64,000 nucleotides of DNA. It comes from Intestinibacillus sp. Marseille-P6563. GTDB lineage: Bacteria > Bacillota > Clostridia > Oscillospirales > Butyricicoccaceae. The stretch spans positions 1 through 64,000 of the forward strand of contig NZ_UWOD01000001.1 in NCBI RefSeq assembly GCF_900604335.1. The letters run 5' to 3'. Within the stretch, counting starts at the first letter, position 1. Each line of letters starts with the position of its first letter. The notes under the pieces were generated by a model. It made no database searches. It worked only from the letters and a program-made list of their open reading frames with translations, and was not told where the DNA came from. A program made the position numbers and the translations under genes. Below are positions 26,587 to 35,937 of the stretch, piece by piece.

Positions 26587-27846
26587 TTAGCCAGCCATCA
26601 GCTGCTCCAGCTGCTCCTGGGCGTTAGCCAGAGCCTCATCCATAGTCTTAGTACCTTGGATGATGCTGTCCATCTCCGTACCCAGAATGTTGGTAAACTG
26701 AGTCCACTCTTCGATCACAGGACGGTATACGCCGGTTTCCAACGCGCCGCAGACGGTTTCCAGATGCGGATAGGTCTCCAGGACAGTTGGGTCAGTCAGG
26801 CAGCTATAGCGGCACGGAACACCGTCATGTTCAATGGAAGCCAGCTGCACCTCAGGGTTCATGATGTACTCCAGCAGTTCCAAAGCCAGATCCTTATTGG
26901 GGGCGTTTTCAGGAATGCCGATGCACCATACGCCCTCAAGAGCCACAGCGTCAACAGCTTGAGAGTCATCCGTCAACTTGGTGGGGATGGTGGTGTAGTC
27001 AGCCGTGCCATCAGCGGTGGGAGTATACCAGCCGGGCCAGATCTGAGCCATAGCAGTCTCGCCGGAGGTAACAGAAGCCACGATGTCGTCCTTATCCAGA
27101 GTGCCACCTACATTGTAAAGTGCCAGATAGTCCTCCATAGCCGCTTTGAACTCAGGAGTATCAACAGTGGGGTTGTTATTCTCGTCCACAACCCAGCCGC
27201 CATGAATTACCAAGTGGGGCAAGAAGTCAGAGAGGATGTTGTCAGCACTGCCACCGCGGATCAAGAAACCATTCTTGTTGGGATCCGCCGCCCGGGTTTT
27301 TTGAGCGATATCCTGGATGTCAGCGAAGGAGTCAATGTCTTCGGGAGCATATCCTGCGGCTTCCAGCAGCTCCTTATTGTACATCATGACCGTCACGTTG
27401 CCATAATAGGGAGCGAGATAGATATCGTCGCCTACTTTGCAGATCTCGGTGGTAGCAGGGATAATGTCATCGTCGAAGCTATAGCCCATCTCGCTCAAAT
27501 TTGCCAGAACGCCGTTGGCGGTGAACTCAGCCATCCAGGAGCCGTCCACCATGCACAGGTCATAGGTGCCGGTCTCATTTTCGGCGTCCAAGGCAATACC
27601 GGTATGCAGATCATCAAAGGACAGGAGCTGCACCTCGATGTCTACATTATGCTCTTCCTCGAAGTCGGGCAGCATGGCTTCCAGAGACTCGCCATAAGCA
27701 CCGCCTCGCAGAATCAGGGTCATCTTGGTAGGTTCGCCGGATCCGGTATCTTCACCGGTGCCGCCAGCTGCATCGTTACCCCCGCCGCAAGCCGCCAGAG
27801 ATAGGGTCATGGACAGTGCCAGGACCAACGTCAGTAGTCTTTTCAT
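26587..27846 (-). CDS. ABC importer solute-binding lipoprotein, sugar-type (family 1)
   Basis: 419 aa. A lipoprotein signal with lipobox (LALSMTLSLAAC) at the N-terminus is followed by a glycine/aspartate linker and an extracellular-binding fold (EEHNVDIEVQLLSFDDL, ELLEAAGYAPEDIDSFADI). The start ATG 27846 has GGAGGAAAAAAG upstream; a longer frame to 27939 has no ribosome site. It delivers the ligand to the two permeases. The receptor class binds carbohydrates or sugar phosphates, and the ligand here is unknown. Confidence 0.92.
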   Translation of the reverse strand: MKRLLTLVLALSMTLSLAACGGGNDAAGGTGEDTGSGEPTKMTLILRGGAYGESLEAMLPDFEEEHNVDIEVQLLSFDDLHTGIALDAENETGTYDLCMVDGSWMAEFTANGVLANLSEMGYSFDDDIIPATTEICKVGDDIYLAPYYGNVTVMMYNKELLEAAGYAPEDIDSFADIQDIAQKTRAADPNKNGFLIRGGSADNILSDFLPHLVIHGGWVVDENNNPTVDTPEFKAAMEDYLALYNVGGTLDKDDIVASVTSGETAMAQIWPGWYTPTADGTADYTTIPTKLTDDSQAVDAVALEGVWCIGIPENAPNKDLALELLEYIMNPEVQLASIEHDGVPCRYSCLTDPTVLETYPHLETVCGALETGVYRPVIEEWTQFTNILGTEMDSIIQGTKTMDEALANAQEQLEQLMAG

Positions 27847-27907
27847 TTCTTTTTTCCTCCTACATTTTCGCTTTTCATAGTTTTGGAACATGATTGCGTA
27901 TATTTTG

Positions 27908-28747
27908 TTACTCTTTGACAGCACCGCTTGAAAGACCACTGATCAAGTAGTTCTGTGCAAAGATCACAAACAGGGTAATGGGTATGACGGAGACCACACC
28001 GCCAGCGGCCACCAAGCCGAAGTTAGTCAGATTATCCTCTGTATTTAGGACAGACAATGCCAGAGGCACCGTATAGTTGGATGGACTGCGGGTGAAGATC
28101 ACGGTATAGGTGTACTCATTCCAAGCATACATGAAGGACAGCATTGCAACCGCTGCAATGCCTGGCGCCACCAGAGGCAGTACGATCCGCACAAAAAGTT
28201 GCCACTCTGTGGCTCCATCCACCTTGGCGCTTTCCTCCACCTCTTCCGGCAGGTCTTGAAAAAAACTGATAAGGAACCAAATAATCAATGGTACGTTGAT
28301 TAGTACACAAGCTAACGTCACGGGTATTTTGGTATTTAGTAGCCCAATCTTGCTGAACATGGTGTACAGGGGAATGGTGAACGCTACCGGCGGCAGAACG
28401 CGGACCAGTAGCACCCAGTAGGTCATGGGCTTTTTTAGTCCAAACCGGAACCTGCGTCTAGCCAAGATGTACGCAGCACAGATCCCCACGAACAACGACA
28501 GCACTAGAGAACTAAGGGTAGTCTGCAAGCTGTTGATTGTTGCCTCGCCAAATCCCTTATCAGCAAACAGGCTGACAAAATGTTCAATGGTCAGGGAATC
28601 CGGAATCAGTGCGATGTGCCCCTGCATTTCTTCCGTAGGGCGGATGGCCATAGCTATGAGCCAGTAGATGGGAAACAAGGCAACCATCAGCAGCACTACG
28701 CAGCCAATAGCTTTCCCCACCGTTCCTATTCGTTTTTTCGCTTTCAT
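27908..28747 (-). CDS. ABC importer permease, MalG/UgpE type
   Basis: A 279-aa membrane protein with six predicted helices and the EAA loop EESAKVDGATEWQLFVRIVLP. The start is ATG 28747 with AGGAGGGCAAGAGAAT upstream; the frame extending to 28789 has no site. It is the first structural gene after the LacI regulator, with the receptor gene next. Confidence 0.92.
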   Translation of the reverse strand: MKAKKRIGTVGKAIGCVVLLMVALFPIYWLIAMAIRPTEEMQGHIALIPDSLTIEHFVSLFADKGFGEATINSLQTTLSSLVLSLFVGICAAYILARRRFRFGLKKPMTYWVLLVRVLPPVAFTIPLYTMFSKIGLLNTKIPVTLACVLINVPLIIWFLISFFQDLPEEVEESAKVDGATEWQLFVRIVLPLVAPGIAAVAMLSFMYAWNEYTYTVIFTRSPSNYTVPLALSVLNTEDNLTNFGLVAAGGVVSVIPITLFVIFAQNYLISGLSSGAVKE

Positions 28748-28819
28748 ATTCTCTTGCCCTCCTATTTCTGCCACCATGGCGGGCGGCATTTTCTTGTGGA
28801 ATCGCTGTACCGCTGTTGC

Positions 28820-29809
28820 TCAGGCGGAGCCCCGGATCTGTAGCTCCGTAGGAACTACCGTAACCTGTGGCACCCCTTTTTCTCCAGATAGCAGTTCTTT
28901 CATTATCCTCACGCTTAGTTCCCCCATCTCACAACAGTCGATGTGAACGGAGGTCAACTCCGGCTCTAACATCCGACATACGGAGCTATCATCGAGTCCT
29001 GTTACTGCCAAGTCTTCGGGAATACGCAGGCCCAGACGTCGGGCTGCTTTCATGGCTCCAACCGCTACTACATCGTTGGTGCTGAAAATGGCTGTGGGGC
29101 GATCCTCCCGAGATAACAGCTCCCGACAGGCCTCCGCAGCGCCCTCCACTGTAGGGTCACACAACTTTATATAGCAAGTGTCAACAGGCAGACCATGCGC
29201 TTGGACGATTTCTGAAAACGCCCGATACCGCTCATTTAAGATATAGGGGGAAAAGCGCCCTGCCAGCATAGCAATGTTGCGATGACCCTGATTGATAAGA
29301 TATTCCAGCGCCTGACGGACTCCACCGTATTCGTCGGATACCACACAAGGGACACCCAGCCCTGGAATGAGGTTGTTTACCAGCACCACAGACACCTTTC
29401 GGCTCTGGAACTCCGATATCATATCTGGTCGAGCATTTCCTCCCAGAATCACGCCCTCTACTTGCTTGTTTTTCGAAGTGCCAGCCGCCGACTTCCAATC
29501 TGCTGCTGTAGAAATAACAAGTTCATAATCCAGCCGGTTCGTCGCGCGCATAATACCGTTGCAGATTCCGGCATAGAATTCGTCCAAGATTGTTGCGCCC
29601 TCCTTGCAAATGAGAAAGGCAATCTTGTTTGTCCGCTGAAGTGCCATAGCTTGGGCGATGGCATTAGGTGAATAGTGGAGAACTCCTGCTGCTTCAAAGA
29701 CTCTTTGTCTGGTTTTTTCCCGCACTAGCTCGGGATTGGAAAATGCACGGGAAACTGTTGCAATAGATAAGCCAGTTAGTCGCGCTACATCATAGATAGT
29801 CGGGTTCAT
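28820..29809 (-). CDS. LacI family transcriptional regulator
   Basis: A 329-aa regulator with an N-terminal LacI helix-turn-helix (TIYDVARLTGLSIATVSRAF) and hinge, then a periplasmic-binding-like effector domain (VEGVILGGNARPDM, TAIFSTNDVVAVGAMKAARR, VTGLDDSSVCRMLEPELTSV). The start used is ATG 29809, which fits the family; the ribosome site is weak. It lies at the head of the ABC operon and probably represses it in the absence of the imported sugar or a derivative. Confidence 0.92.
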   Translation of the reverse strand: MNPTIYDVARLTGLSIATVSRAFSNPELVREKTRQRVFEAAGVLHYSPNAIAQAMALQRTNKIAFLICKEGATILDEFYAGICNGIMRATNRLDYELVISTAADWKSAAGTSKNKQVEGVILGGNARPDMISEFQSRKVSVVLVNNLIPGLGVPCVVSDEYGGVRQALEYLINQGHRNIAMLAGRFSPYILNERYRAFSEIVQAHGLPVDTCYIKLCDPTVEGAAEACRELLSREDRPTAIFSTNDVVAVGAMKAARRLGLRIPEDLAVTGLDDSSVCRMLEPELTSVHIDCCEMGELSVRIMKELLSGEKGVPQVTVVPTELQIRGSA

Positions 29810-30014
29810 ATATTTTCTTAACCCCACAAAACTTAAGCGTTTTCTTTTATTGTCCAGTGAAACCAACAATATAAGAATTACCCTTGTTGTTCATAATAGA
29901 TTTGCCACTACGAACTTAGCATAAATCATCCATATTTTCAATAAAAATCTGGCGTTTTACTGTACATTTTACACAATTCTTAAAAGGTTTTTACATTTTT
30001 GGTATTTTTGGTTT

Positions 30015-30028
30015 TGTAAACGCTTTTA
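30015..30028. promoter_or_regulatory. LacI/CcpA-type operator
   Basis: TGTAAACGCTTTTA matches the GalR/LacI and cre-type palindrome (central CG, TGTAAA arm) with one weak half. It lies 187 bp upstream of the LacI regulator start, in an AT-rich promoter region (29870-30060). It may serve the local LacI protein or CcpA. Confidence 0.5.
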
Positions 30029-30093
30029 TTTTTCGCTCTGTAAAATTTCTTGCTTCGGTTCGAAGAATGCGACATTTATCCCCTAATTGGCAG

Positions 30094-30124
30094 TAGCCCC
30101 ACCCGATTTAATCAGGTAGGGCTA
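30094..30124 (-). terminator. terminator of the VWA gene
   Basis: The inverted repeat TAGCCCTACC/GGTGGGGCTA with a 10-base AT loop lies just past the stop codon of the VWA gene. It has no long T run. Confidence 0.6.
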
Positions 30125-30142
30125 TTGTCCGTTAATACACTA

Positions 30143-31315
30143 TTAAATTATCCGCTTCGAAATAATCTTGAGCAGATTTCTTGGCAACGTAGACAGATCA
30201 GTGATGTCTAGGAAACCTTCGCCATAAATCCGACGGATATTCTCCTTGGACGAGCCAATAGCTGCTGCAAAGGTCTGTACGCCTTTCCGTTTGGCCGCAG
30301 CCACAATGTTCCGGATATCCTGCTCTGCCAATTCCCCGCCGTAATCCTGAGAGTTGGGCAATCCATCAGAAATGATGATCAGGATCTTATACTCCTCGGG
30401 CCGTTTGGCAAGGATTTCAGAGACAGCGTTGAGGGCCATACCATCGCGGTTAGAGCCATCTGCTTTCATCATGACAAGCCGCGCCTTATCCTTGTTACTT
30501 ACCCGCTCGAACAAAGCGTGGAGGTACAGTGCAGTGCCTTCTACCCTATCCTTGCTGGCGTTGTGCGTGTTATGCCCAACTACCAGAGTCGGGATACCGA
30601 TAGAAGTAGCGAAATCATCCAACAGGACTGCTGCTTTCTGGGCTTGATCGAGGCGGGCGCCATGCATAGAGCCGGATTGATCTACGAGGATCGCAATAGC
30701 CATGTCGGGAAGGTCTTGAGGTAGCTTGATCTTGCTGAAGAACTTCCCGTCCGGCCGGTATCCGTCCTTGGACTCAACGGTCCGTCCGAAGGGACGATGG
30801 CGTTCCACACTACCGCTTCTCAGTTCCTCCAAGAGGGGGACAATGCGCCGCTGAGCCTGTATGGAGTACGGTTTTACTACTTTCAGGACGCGCTCATACT
30901 TACTTATGTCTGAAGCCGTTGGTTCATGCGTACGGCGGACAAAGATCGGGCGGCCACGATGCGGGGATGTCTGGCTTGCAAGATTGAGGTCGTTTGTATA
31001 CTCATTTTTCAAAGCGGTCTCGACCGCCTGTTCCATCCCGTCTTCTGCGGCTTGCTTGGCGATCTGGGCGCTCATCTCGCTAAATACAGCTTCTGCGCTT
31101 ACCTCGTCATTGCTCTCAGATTCTGCTTTGTCCGGAGAATTCATCCGTCCATGCGAGGTAATCGTCTCACTATATGACGAGTCAGCTTGATCGTTTTCGT
31201 CCTCATCCGCCACCCCTTGGTCATTATCCATCTGATCAGCGCCAACATTCTTGGCAGCTTCTTTCAGCTTTCTCCCTCCTGTGCCTTTTTTAACACAGGT
31301 GACAGATCGGGTCAA
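30143..31315 (-). CDS. VWA-domain protein, CobT/NorD-like, probably N-terminally truncated
   Basis: About 390 aa. The C-terminal von Willebrand A domain has a MIDAS motif, LVDQSGSMHG, followed by the TDG-type segment IIISDGLPNS. An acidic linker (DNDQGVADEDENDQADSS) precedes it. CobT-like proteins usually have a further N-terminal domain, absent here. The start is uncertain: the longest frame begins at a TTG, and AGGAGGG lies inside it without a good ATG nearby. CobT/NorD proteins work with a MoxR ATPase to load metals; no MoxR gene is next to it. Confidence 0.7.
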   Translation of the reverse strand: MTRSVTCVKKGTGGRKLKEAAKNVGADQMDNDQGVADEDENDQADSSYSETITSHGRMNSPDKAESESNDEVSAEAVFSEMSAQIAKQAAEDGMEQAVETALKNEYTNDLNLASQTSPHRGRPIFVRRTHEPTASDISKYERVLKVVKPYSIQAQRRIVPLLEELRSGSVERHRPFGRTVESKDGYRPDGKFFSKIKLPQDLPDMAIAILVDQSGSMHGARLDQAQKAAVLLDDFATSIGIPTLVVGHNTHNASKDRVEGTALYLHALFERVSNKDKARLVMMKADGSNRDGMALNAVSEILAKRPEEYKILIIISDGLPNSQDYGGELAEQDIRNIVAAAKRKGVQTFAAAIGSSKENIRRIYGEGFLDITDLSTLPRNLLKIISKRII

Positions 31316-31342
31316 CGATCATCCATGCACTGCAATACAACA

Positions 31343-31375
31343 AAAGCCGACTGGATTATTAACCAGCCGGCTTTT
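31343..31375 (-). terminator. terminator of the 77-aa gene
   Basis: The stem AAGCCG-CTGG / CCAG-CGGCTT with an AT-rich loop is followed by T runs on both strands. It lies between the small gene and the VWA gene. Confidence 0.75.
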
Positions 31376-31458
31376 TGCATGTATATACAATGGATTTTCC
31401 GCCATAAATCATGCATCCAGTTAAAACATGGTAAGGTCGTCAAGGTTTGTCAAGAGAA

Positions 31459-31692
31459 TCACGACCGATTTTCAGACGAAAACCCTAGTTTTTCCTCGGC
31501 TTCCCGCAGACCTTTCTCGGCCTCATACAAAGCCATAGAAGGCGTTAATCCCCGTTTAGTTACCATCTTGACTAGGATTTTGCTTAGCATGGAAGCATTC
31601 GTCCGCTCCAGCAGCTCCATTGCCCGATTCAATGTCTGCCCTGCAAATCCTACTTTTTCCAGTTTTTCACGTGCTTTATCTAAACCGTTCAT
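31459..31692 (-). CDS. small hypothetical helical protein
   Basis: A 77-aa, highly charged, helical protein (MNGLDKAREKLEKVGFAGQT... with a second helix ALYEAEKGLREAEEKLGF). The ATG has CAGGAGGGTTAAAA upstream, which supports it as a real gene. No family is recognised. It sits in its own transcription unit. Confidence 0.6.
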   Translation of the reverse strand: MNGLDKAREKLEKVGFAGQTLNRAMELLERTNASMLSKILVKMVTKRGLTPSMALYEAEKGLREAEEKLGFSSENRS

Positions 31693-31933
31693 TTTTAACC
31701 CTCCTGATTTCGCCAGTTTCCATACGAGCGACTGACTATCTTCTTTACTTTTTTTCTTGCAATTATGTTTTCAGACAGAGAGAAAATCATTCTCTTTTTT
31801 CTAAATTATAATCTTTGCGCTGAAAAATCGAAAAGTAGCAATGTGTAAATTGTTTGAAAAATTCAAGCGTGTTGGGCGATGTCAGGCGACGTGCTCCCAG
31901 AACCAACGCATGGTTTCTTACGGCGCAAAAGAT

Positions 31934-31966
31934 AAAGGCCGACTGGTTTTATCCAGTCGGCCTTTT
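31934..31966 (-). terminator. terminator of the SLH gene
   Basis: The perfect stem AAAGGCCGACTGG/CCAGTCGGCCTTT has a 6-base loop, with T runs on both strands. It lies 27 bp past the SLH gene stop. The stretch 31693-31933 shows nothing else. Confidence 0.88.
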
Positions 31967-31992
31967 GTGTAATTATAGATTTGCCGCTCTAC

Positions 31993-33270
31993 TTACTGTG
32001 CGATATTCTCGCAGAAACGCATCAGAATGGTAGCCACTTCTGCACGGGTTGCATTGCCCTTAGGGTTGATCGTTGTGTTGGTGTTGCCCGTGATCAAACC
32101 CTCAACATTTGCCCACTGCATCGCAGTAATTGCGTATTCGCTGATCTGGGGAGCATCCGTGTAGCTGCTCAAATCGTTGCTTGCCGTTACGTCGTAGCCC
32201 TTGTATTGTGCATAACGGTACAGGATAGCAGCCATCTGTTCGCGGGTGATTGACTGATCCGGGGCAAAGGTAGTTTCCGTAATACCCGTGACGATGCTGT
32301 TTGCCTGTGCCCACGCAACCGCATCCGCGTAGTACATATTCGCTGCAACATCGGTGAAACTGGACGCTGCTGCATCCGGCTCACCCTCCAGACGGTATAG
32401 GATGGTAACAATCATGCTGCGGGTGGTGGTCGTGTTCGGGGCAAACGTGGTATCCGTAACGCCATTCATCATGCCGTTGTCCAGCATGTACTGGACCGCA
32501 TTAGCGAACCAGTCATTCGTGTGCACGTCCGTGAACGAATCGACCTGATCGGGCGTTTCGGGAGTTTCTGCTACCTTGATGAATGTTGCATCAATCGTTA
32601 CCTTGCCGGACGGCATGGTGAAAGTGTACTTGCCGTTGCCCTTATCGGCCACGCTGATCTTATCGCCATTCTTGTCGGTGACAGTCAGGGTGTCCAGCTC
32701 ATAACCATCGTCCGGGTTAACCGCGATGACGACTGTATCGCCCTTGGATGCACTCTTCGGGGAAACGGTTACCGTGCCGTTGTCGATACCGGACACCACA
32801 GAAACCGTGTAGCTTCCGGAAGACGAACCGCCGCCGGAAGAGCTTGACAAACGAGGAATCGGTTCGGTTTTTGTTGCCTTACAAACCGTGCAGGTGTAGC
32901 GCATCTCACCGGTCTGGCTCGTTGTAGCTTCTTTGATGACTTCACCCTCATCCCAGCTGTGAGGTTCTATAATCGTCTTCTGACAGCGTGAGCAGATGCT
33001 GCTGTGATTTTCCCCGTCCACAGGCTGCGCAATTTCGAGCTCATGGCCCAGTGGTGCGATGTCTTCCGGGGCAGTCAGAATCTCGCCGCAGACCGAGCAC
33101 TTACTGCCTTCAGTAATACCAGCTTCTGTACAAGTAGCGGGAGTGCCCGGGATTGCGACAGGTGTATGTCCCAGTGCCGGTGTCGAGATCTCCGTATAGC
33201 TGGATCCACAGACCGAACAGATGTGACGAACACCGCCGCCAAACTCACAGGATGGTTCGACCGTTTCTTC
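31993..33270 (-). pseudogene. surface protein with SLH repeats, N-terminus lost at the IS66 edge
   Basis: The frame encodes the C-terminal 425 residues of a secreted cell-wall protein. It has cysteine-containing GHT-type repeats (HICSVCGSSY, GSKCSVCGEIL), a serine/glycine linker, an InlB-type B-repeat (VSVVSGIDNGTVTVSPKSAS) and three SLH domains (FTDVHTNDWFANAVQYML, FTDVAANMYYADAVAW, YTDAPQISEYAITAM) that anchor proteins to the wall. The coding sequence runs straight into the IS66 end at 33271. No signal peptide remains and no missing part is found beyond the IS. Confidence 0.85.
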
Positions 33271-33313
33271 GTAAGCGCATAATAATCCCCCGTCCACAAA
33301 AAACTGGGGGGCC

Positions 33314-34942
33314 TCAATAGAGGTCCCCAGCGGTTGCCGTATTTCTCGCAGCACAGGCAGCCTGCATCTTTGCACTCCATGGCAAAAAAGCATTCAGATC
33401 TTCCTGGCTTGGACTTTTTCCGAGGTATGGCAATTCCGTCAGTGCCTGAAGCAGATAAGCATAGGGCTCAAGGCCGTTAGCCTTTGCAGTCTCCACCAGC
33501 GTATAGACGATCGCACTGGAATCCGCGCCCTTCGGCGTATCACAGAACAGCCAATTTTTTCGGCCGAGCGTGAACGGCCGGATAGCATTCTCTGCAAAGT
33601 TGTTGGAAATGTCTACTTCGCCGTAGTCGAGGAATGCGCTCAAATACGGCTTCTGGTTCCGGGCATAAGCAACTGCTTCCGCCAGTTTGCTCCCGGGAAC
33701 CGGCTCCAGGGTTTCCACCCAGCACCAATAGGCCTCAAGCAGGGACTCCACCCCCACCTGACGCGCCGTTTTTCGTTCTGCATCGCTCAATCCGGCATAC
33801 TTCTTCTCTGCGGCAAAGAGCTTATTGCAGTAATCGTATCCTATGGCGGCTTTGGAGTTTTCTTTCGTCGCTCCTTTCGGCATGGCCTCCCGCCATTTCC
33901 GCCGCATATGCGCCCAGCATCCGCATCGCACCACGCCTTCTACCTGATTGTATCCGGCGTAGCCATCTGTTACCAGGCAACCGTTAAACCCTTTCAAAAA
34001 AGCTGCTGCGTGTTTGCCGCTGCGGCTCGGCTGGTATTCAAAATATCGGATCGGTTTGCCGCTGCGGTCATTGCTGGCATAGACCCACATCCTCGATTCT
34101 GAGGCAGCCGGCTTTCCTTCTTCTTTCAGGACCTGTACAACCGTCTCATCTGCATGGATCACAGAACAGCCCAGCAGCTGCTTTTTCAGCGAGCGGTACA
34201 GCGGCTTCAGCCAGCACTGTGCGGTCTGGATTACCCAGTTGGACATGGTTGCGCGGGATAATTCCAGCCCTTCCCGCGCCCAGATCTTTTCCTGTCTGGC
34301 TAAAGGCAGCCCATCCACGTACTTCCGGATCATCACATCGGCAACCGAAGAAGCAGTCGCTAGGCTGTGCTTCAGCAGAAAGGGCGGGGTTACGGTTGTT
34401 ATAAGATTTCCAAAGCCTGTCTTTTCCTCGCACTTCCGGCAAGCGTATGTGCAGCTGTAATATTTCAGCAGCTTGCACTGGCGGGGAATGACCTGTATCC
34501 GCTGGGACTCCAGCTTCTTCCCAATCATGACCAGCTTCCCGCCGCATCTGTCACATACCAGTTCGGACTCGGGCAGGGTGATCAGAATCTCCTCTACAGG
34601 CAGGTTTGCAGTCAGTTCGGCCACTGTCCGCTTCGGCTTCCGCTTATGGGCTGATACCGCGACTGTCTCTTCTGTCAGTTCAGGAGCCTTATGATCCTGC
34701 TCTGCTTCCGCCTCGTTAAAAAGCCTCAGCTGCTGGCCGCCCTGCATCACATAGGAGCGTTTCTCGCTGGACTGTCCAAACCGGGTACGCTGCGCATTGA
34801 GCAGCAATTCACTCATGCGCTCCAGTTTTCTATGCAGCTCTGCAACCTCTTTTTTGAGCGCTTCATTTTCTATCTGCAGCTGCGAAAAAGAGGTGGCGCC
34901 GGCCTGAGAGGAAGATGCTTTCCTGCCCATTGCCAACACCAC
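33314..34942 (-). CDS. tnpC: IS66 family transposase TnpC
   Basis: A 542-aa DDE transposase. The N-terminal leucine-zipper-like helix (QLQIENEALKKEVAELHRKL) is followed by a zinc-finger part (CDRCGGKLVMIGKK...CRKCEEKTG) and the IS66 catalytic core with SVIHADETVVQV, VTDGYAGYN and the late ISNNFAENAIRPFTLGRKNW containing the catalytic E. It appears full length. It is the third gene of the IS. Confidence 0.95.
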   Translation of the reverse strand: MVLAMGRKASSSQAGATSFSQLQIENEALKKEVAELHRKLERMSELLLNAQRTRFGQSSEKRSYVMQGGQQLRLFNEAEAEQDHKAPELTEETVAVSAHKRKPKRTVAELTANLPVEEILITLPESELVCDRCGGKLVMIGKKLESQRIQVIPRQCKLLKYYSCTYACRKCEEKTGFGNLITTVTPPFLLKHSLATASSVADVMIRKYVDGLPLARQEKIWAREGLELSRATMSNWVIQTAQCWLKPLYRSLKKQLLGCSVIHADETVVQVLKEEGKPAASESRMWVYASNDRSGKPIRYFEYQPSRSGKHAAAFLKGFNGCLVTDGYAGYNQVEGVVRCGCWAHMRRKWREAMPKGATKENSKAAIGYDYCNKLFAAEKKYAGLSDAERKTARQVGVESLLEAYWCWVETLEPVPGSKLAEAVAYARNQKPYLSAFLDYGEVDISNNFAENAIRPFTLGRKNWLFCDTPKGADSSAIVYTLVETAKANGLEPYAYLLQALTELPYLGKSPSQEDLNAFLPWSAKMQAACAARNTATAGDLY

Positions 34943-35004
34943 CGTTTCTTATCATCTTATGGTGAAATTATACCATAAAACGCTCAAAAAGTACAGCTAT
35001 TTGC

Positions 35005-35358
35005 TTAAAATAATTCCTTTCTTTTTCCTTTTTGAATTGCTTTCGGCTGGTCGATTTTCAGCCCCTCCATCAGCCAGCGGAAACTACGCGCATCCAACAG
35101 CCGGAGTTCCTGTTCCGCCCTCGGCCACTCGAATGCACCGTTGTTGAGCCGCTTATACAGCAGTATATACCCATCCCCGGAATAGTACAGCGCTTTGATG
35201 CGGTCTGTACGCCGGCCACAAAACAGGAACAGGCTGTCCTCGCAGAGATCTCTGCCATATTGCTGGGACACGATAGCAGCCAGCCCATCTATCCCTCGGC
35301 GCAGGTCCGTATATCCACAGGCTACATAGTATTTTTCAACCCGGCTCAGATCGATCAT
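35005..35358 (-). CDS. tnpB: IS66 accessory protein TnpB
   Basis: A 117-aa IS66 Orf2 family protein with the signature VACGYTDLRRGIDGLAAIV, LFLFCGRRTDRIKALYY and DGYILLYKRLNNGAFEWP. It is required with TnpA and TnpC for IS66 transposition. The start overlaps tnpA by 4 bp (ATGA). Confidence 0.95.
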   Translation of the reverse strand: MIDLSRVEKYYVACGYTDLRRGIDGLAAIVSQQYGRDLCEDSLFLFCGRRTDRIKALYYSGDGYILLYKRLNNGAFEWPRAEQELRLLDARSFRWLMEGLKIDQPKAIQKGKRKELF

Positions 35359-35684
35359 AGCTGCTGCAGCGAGCGGAGAATCGCTGTAATGGCATCCGCA
35401 TCCGTACCCGCAGGCAAAGTCATCTCCGCGTCTCGAAACCGGACGTGGATCATGTCCCTGGCTGAATCCGGCTTTTCCAGTTCAACTAGCCGGGGCGAAT
35501 CTTTGCCGGCTGCTGCCATGCGCAGTTTCCGCAGCCAGTAATAGTACGTTTTCTCTGTGATTCCGTTTTGACGGCAAAAATCCCGATTGCTCATGCCGCT
35601 TTCTCTGCATTGTTGCACAATCTGTCCCCACTGCTGCAGACGGTATTCTTCCCGCACTTGTAATATGTCTTCCATCTGTGACAC
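35355..35684 (-). CDS. tnpA: IS66 accessory protein TnpA
   Basis: A 109-aa helix-turn-helix protein (WGQIVQQCRESGMSNRDFC, then GITEKTYYYWLRKLR) typical of IS66 Orf1. It probably binds the IS ends. It is the first gene of the element. Confidence 0.93.
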   Translation of the reverse strand: MSQMEDILQVREEYRLQQWGQIVQQCRESGMSNRDFCRQNGITEKTYYYWLRKLRMAAAGKDSPRLVELEKPDSARDMIHVRFRDAEMTLPAGTDADAITAILRSLQQL

Positions 35685-35937
35685 CTCTCGTCCTTGCTCT
35701 CGATAAACTCACCGTGAGCTTTTCAAGTCCTGTGAGTATTGTCTCAGATTCTGCCTCTTTTTTATAGGCGGGTCGTTATTAAGCGCTTACAATATTAAGA
35801 TTGCTATATCGTCTGATATCTAAATAAATATCCCTCATTAAAGTTAGATACACTCCTGAGTTGCAACTTCTCTTCAAATGATAGCTTCTGAATCCCTACG
35901 CAACAGATCGTTTGTTACTTTGGTCATTTTCTATCCA

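Larger units (their letters stand above)
33271..35790 (-). mobile_element. IS66-family insertion sequence, 2520 bp
   Basis: The ends are GTAAGCGCATAATAATCCCC (left) and, read inward from the right, GTAAGCGCTTAATAACGACC, matching at 14 of the first 15 bases. It contains tnpA, tnpB and tnpC in the usual order. IS66 elements normally make an 8-bp duplication, but the flanks gtttcttc and aatattaa differ, so one flank was lost or exchanged after insertion. Confidence 0.9.

Noticed and set aside
26656-27804. 382-codon frame opposite the ABC receptor gene
   Set aside because: It is antisense to a well-supported lipoprotein gene and has no ribosome site.
33271-33393. SLH gene start inside the IS66 tnpC DNA
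   Set aside because: The chimeric start encodes no signal peptide and overlaps tnpC; the real N-terminus is missing.
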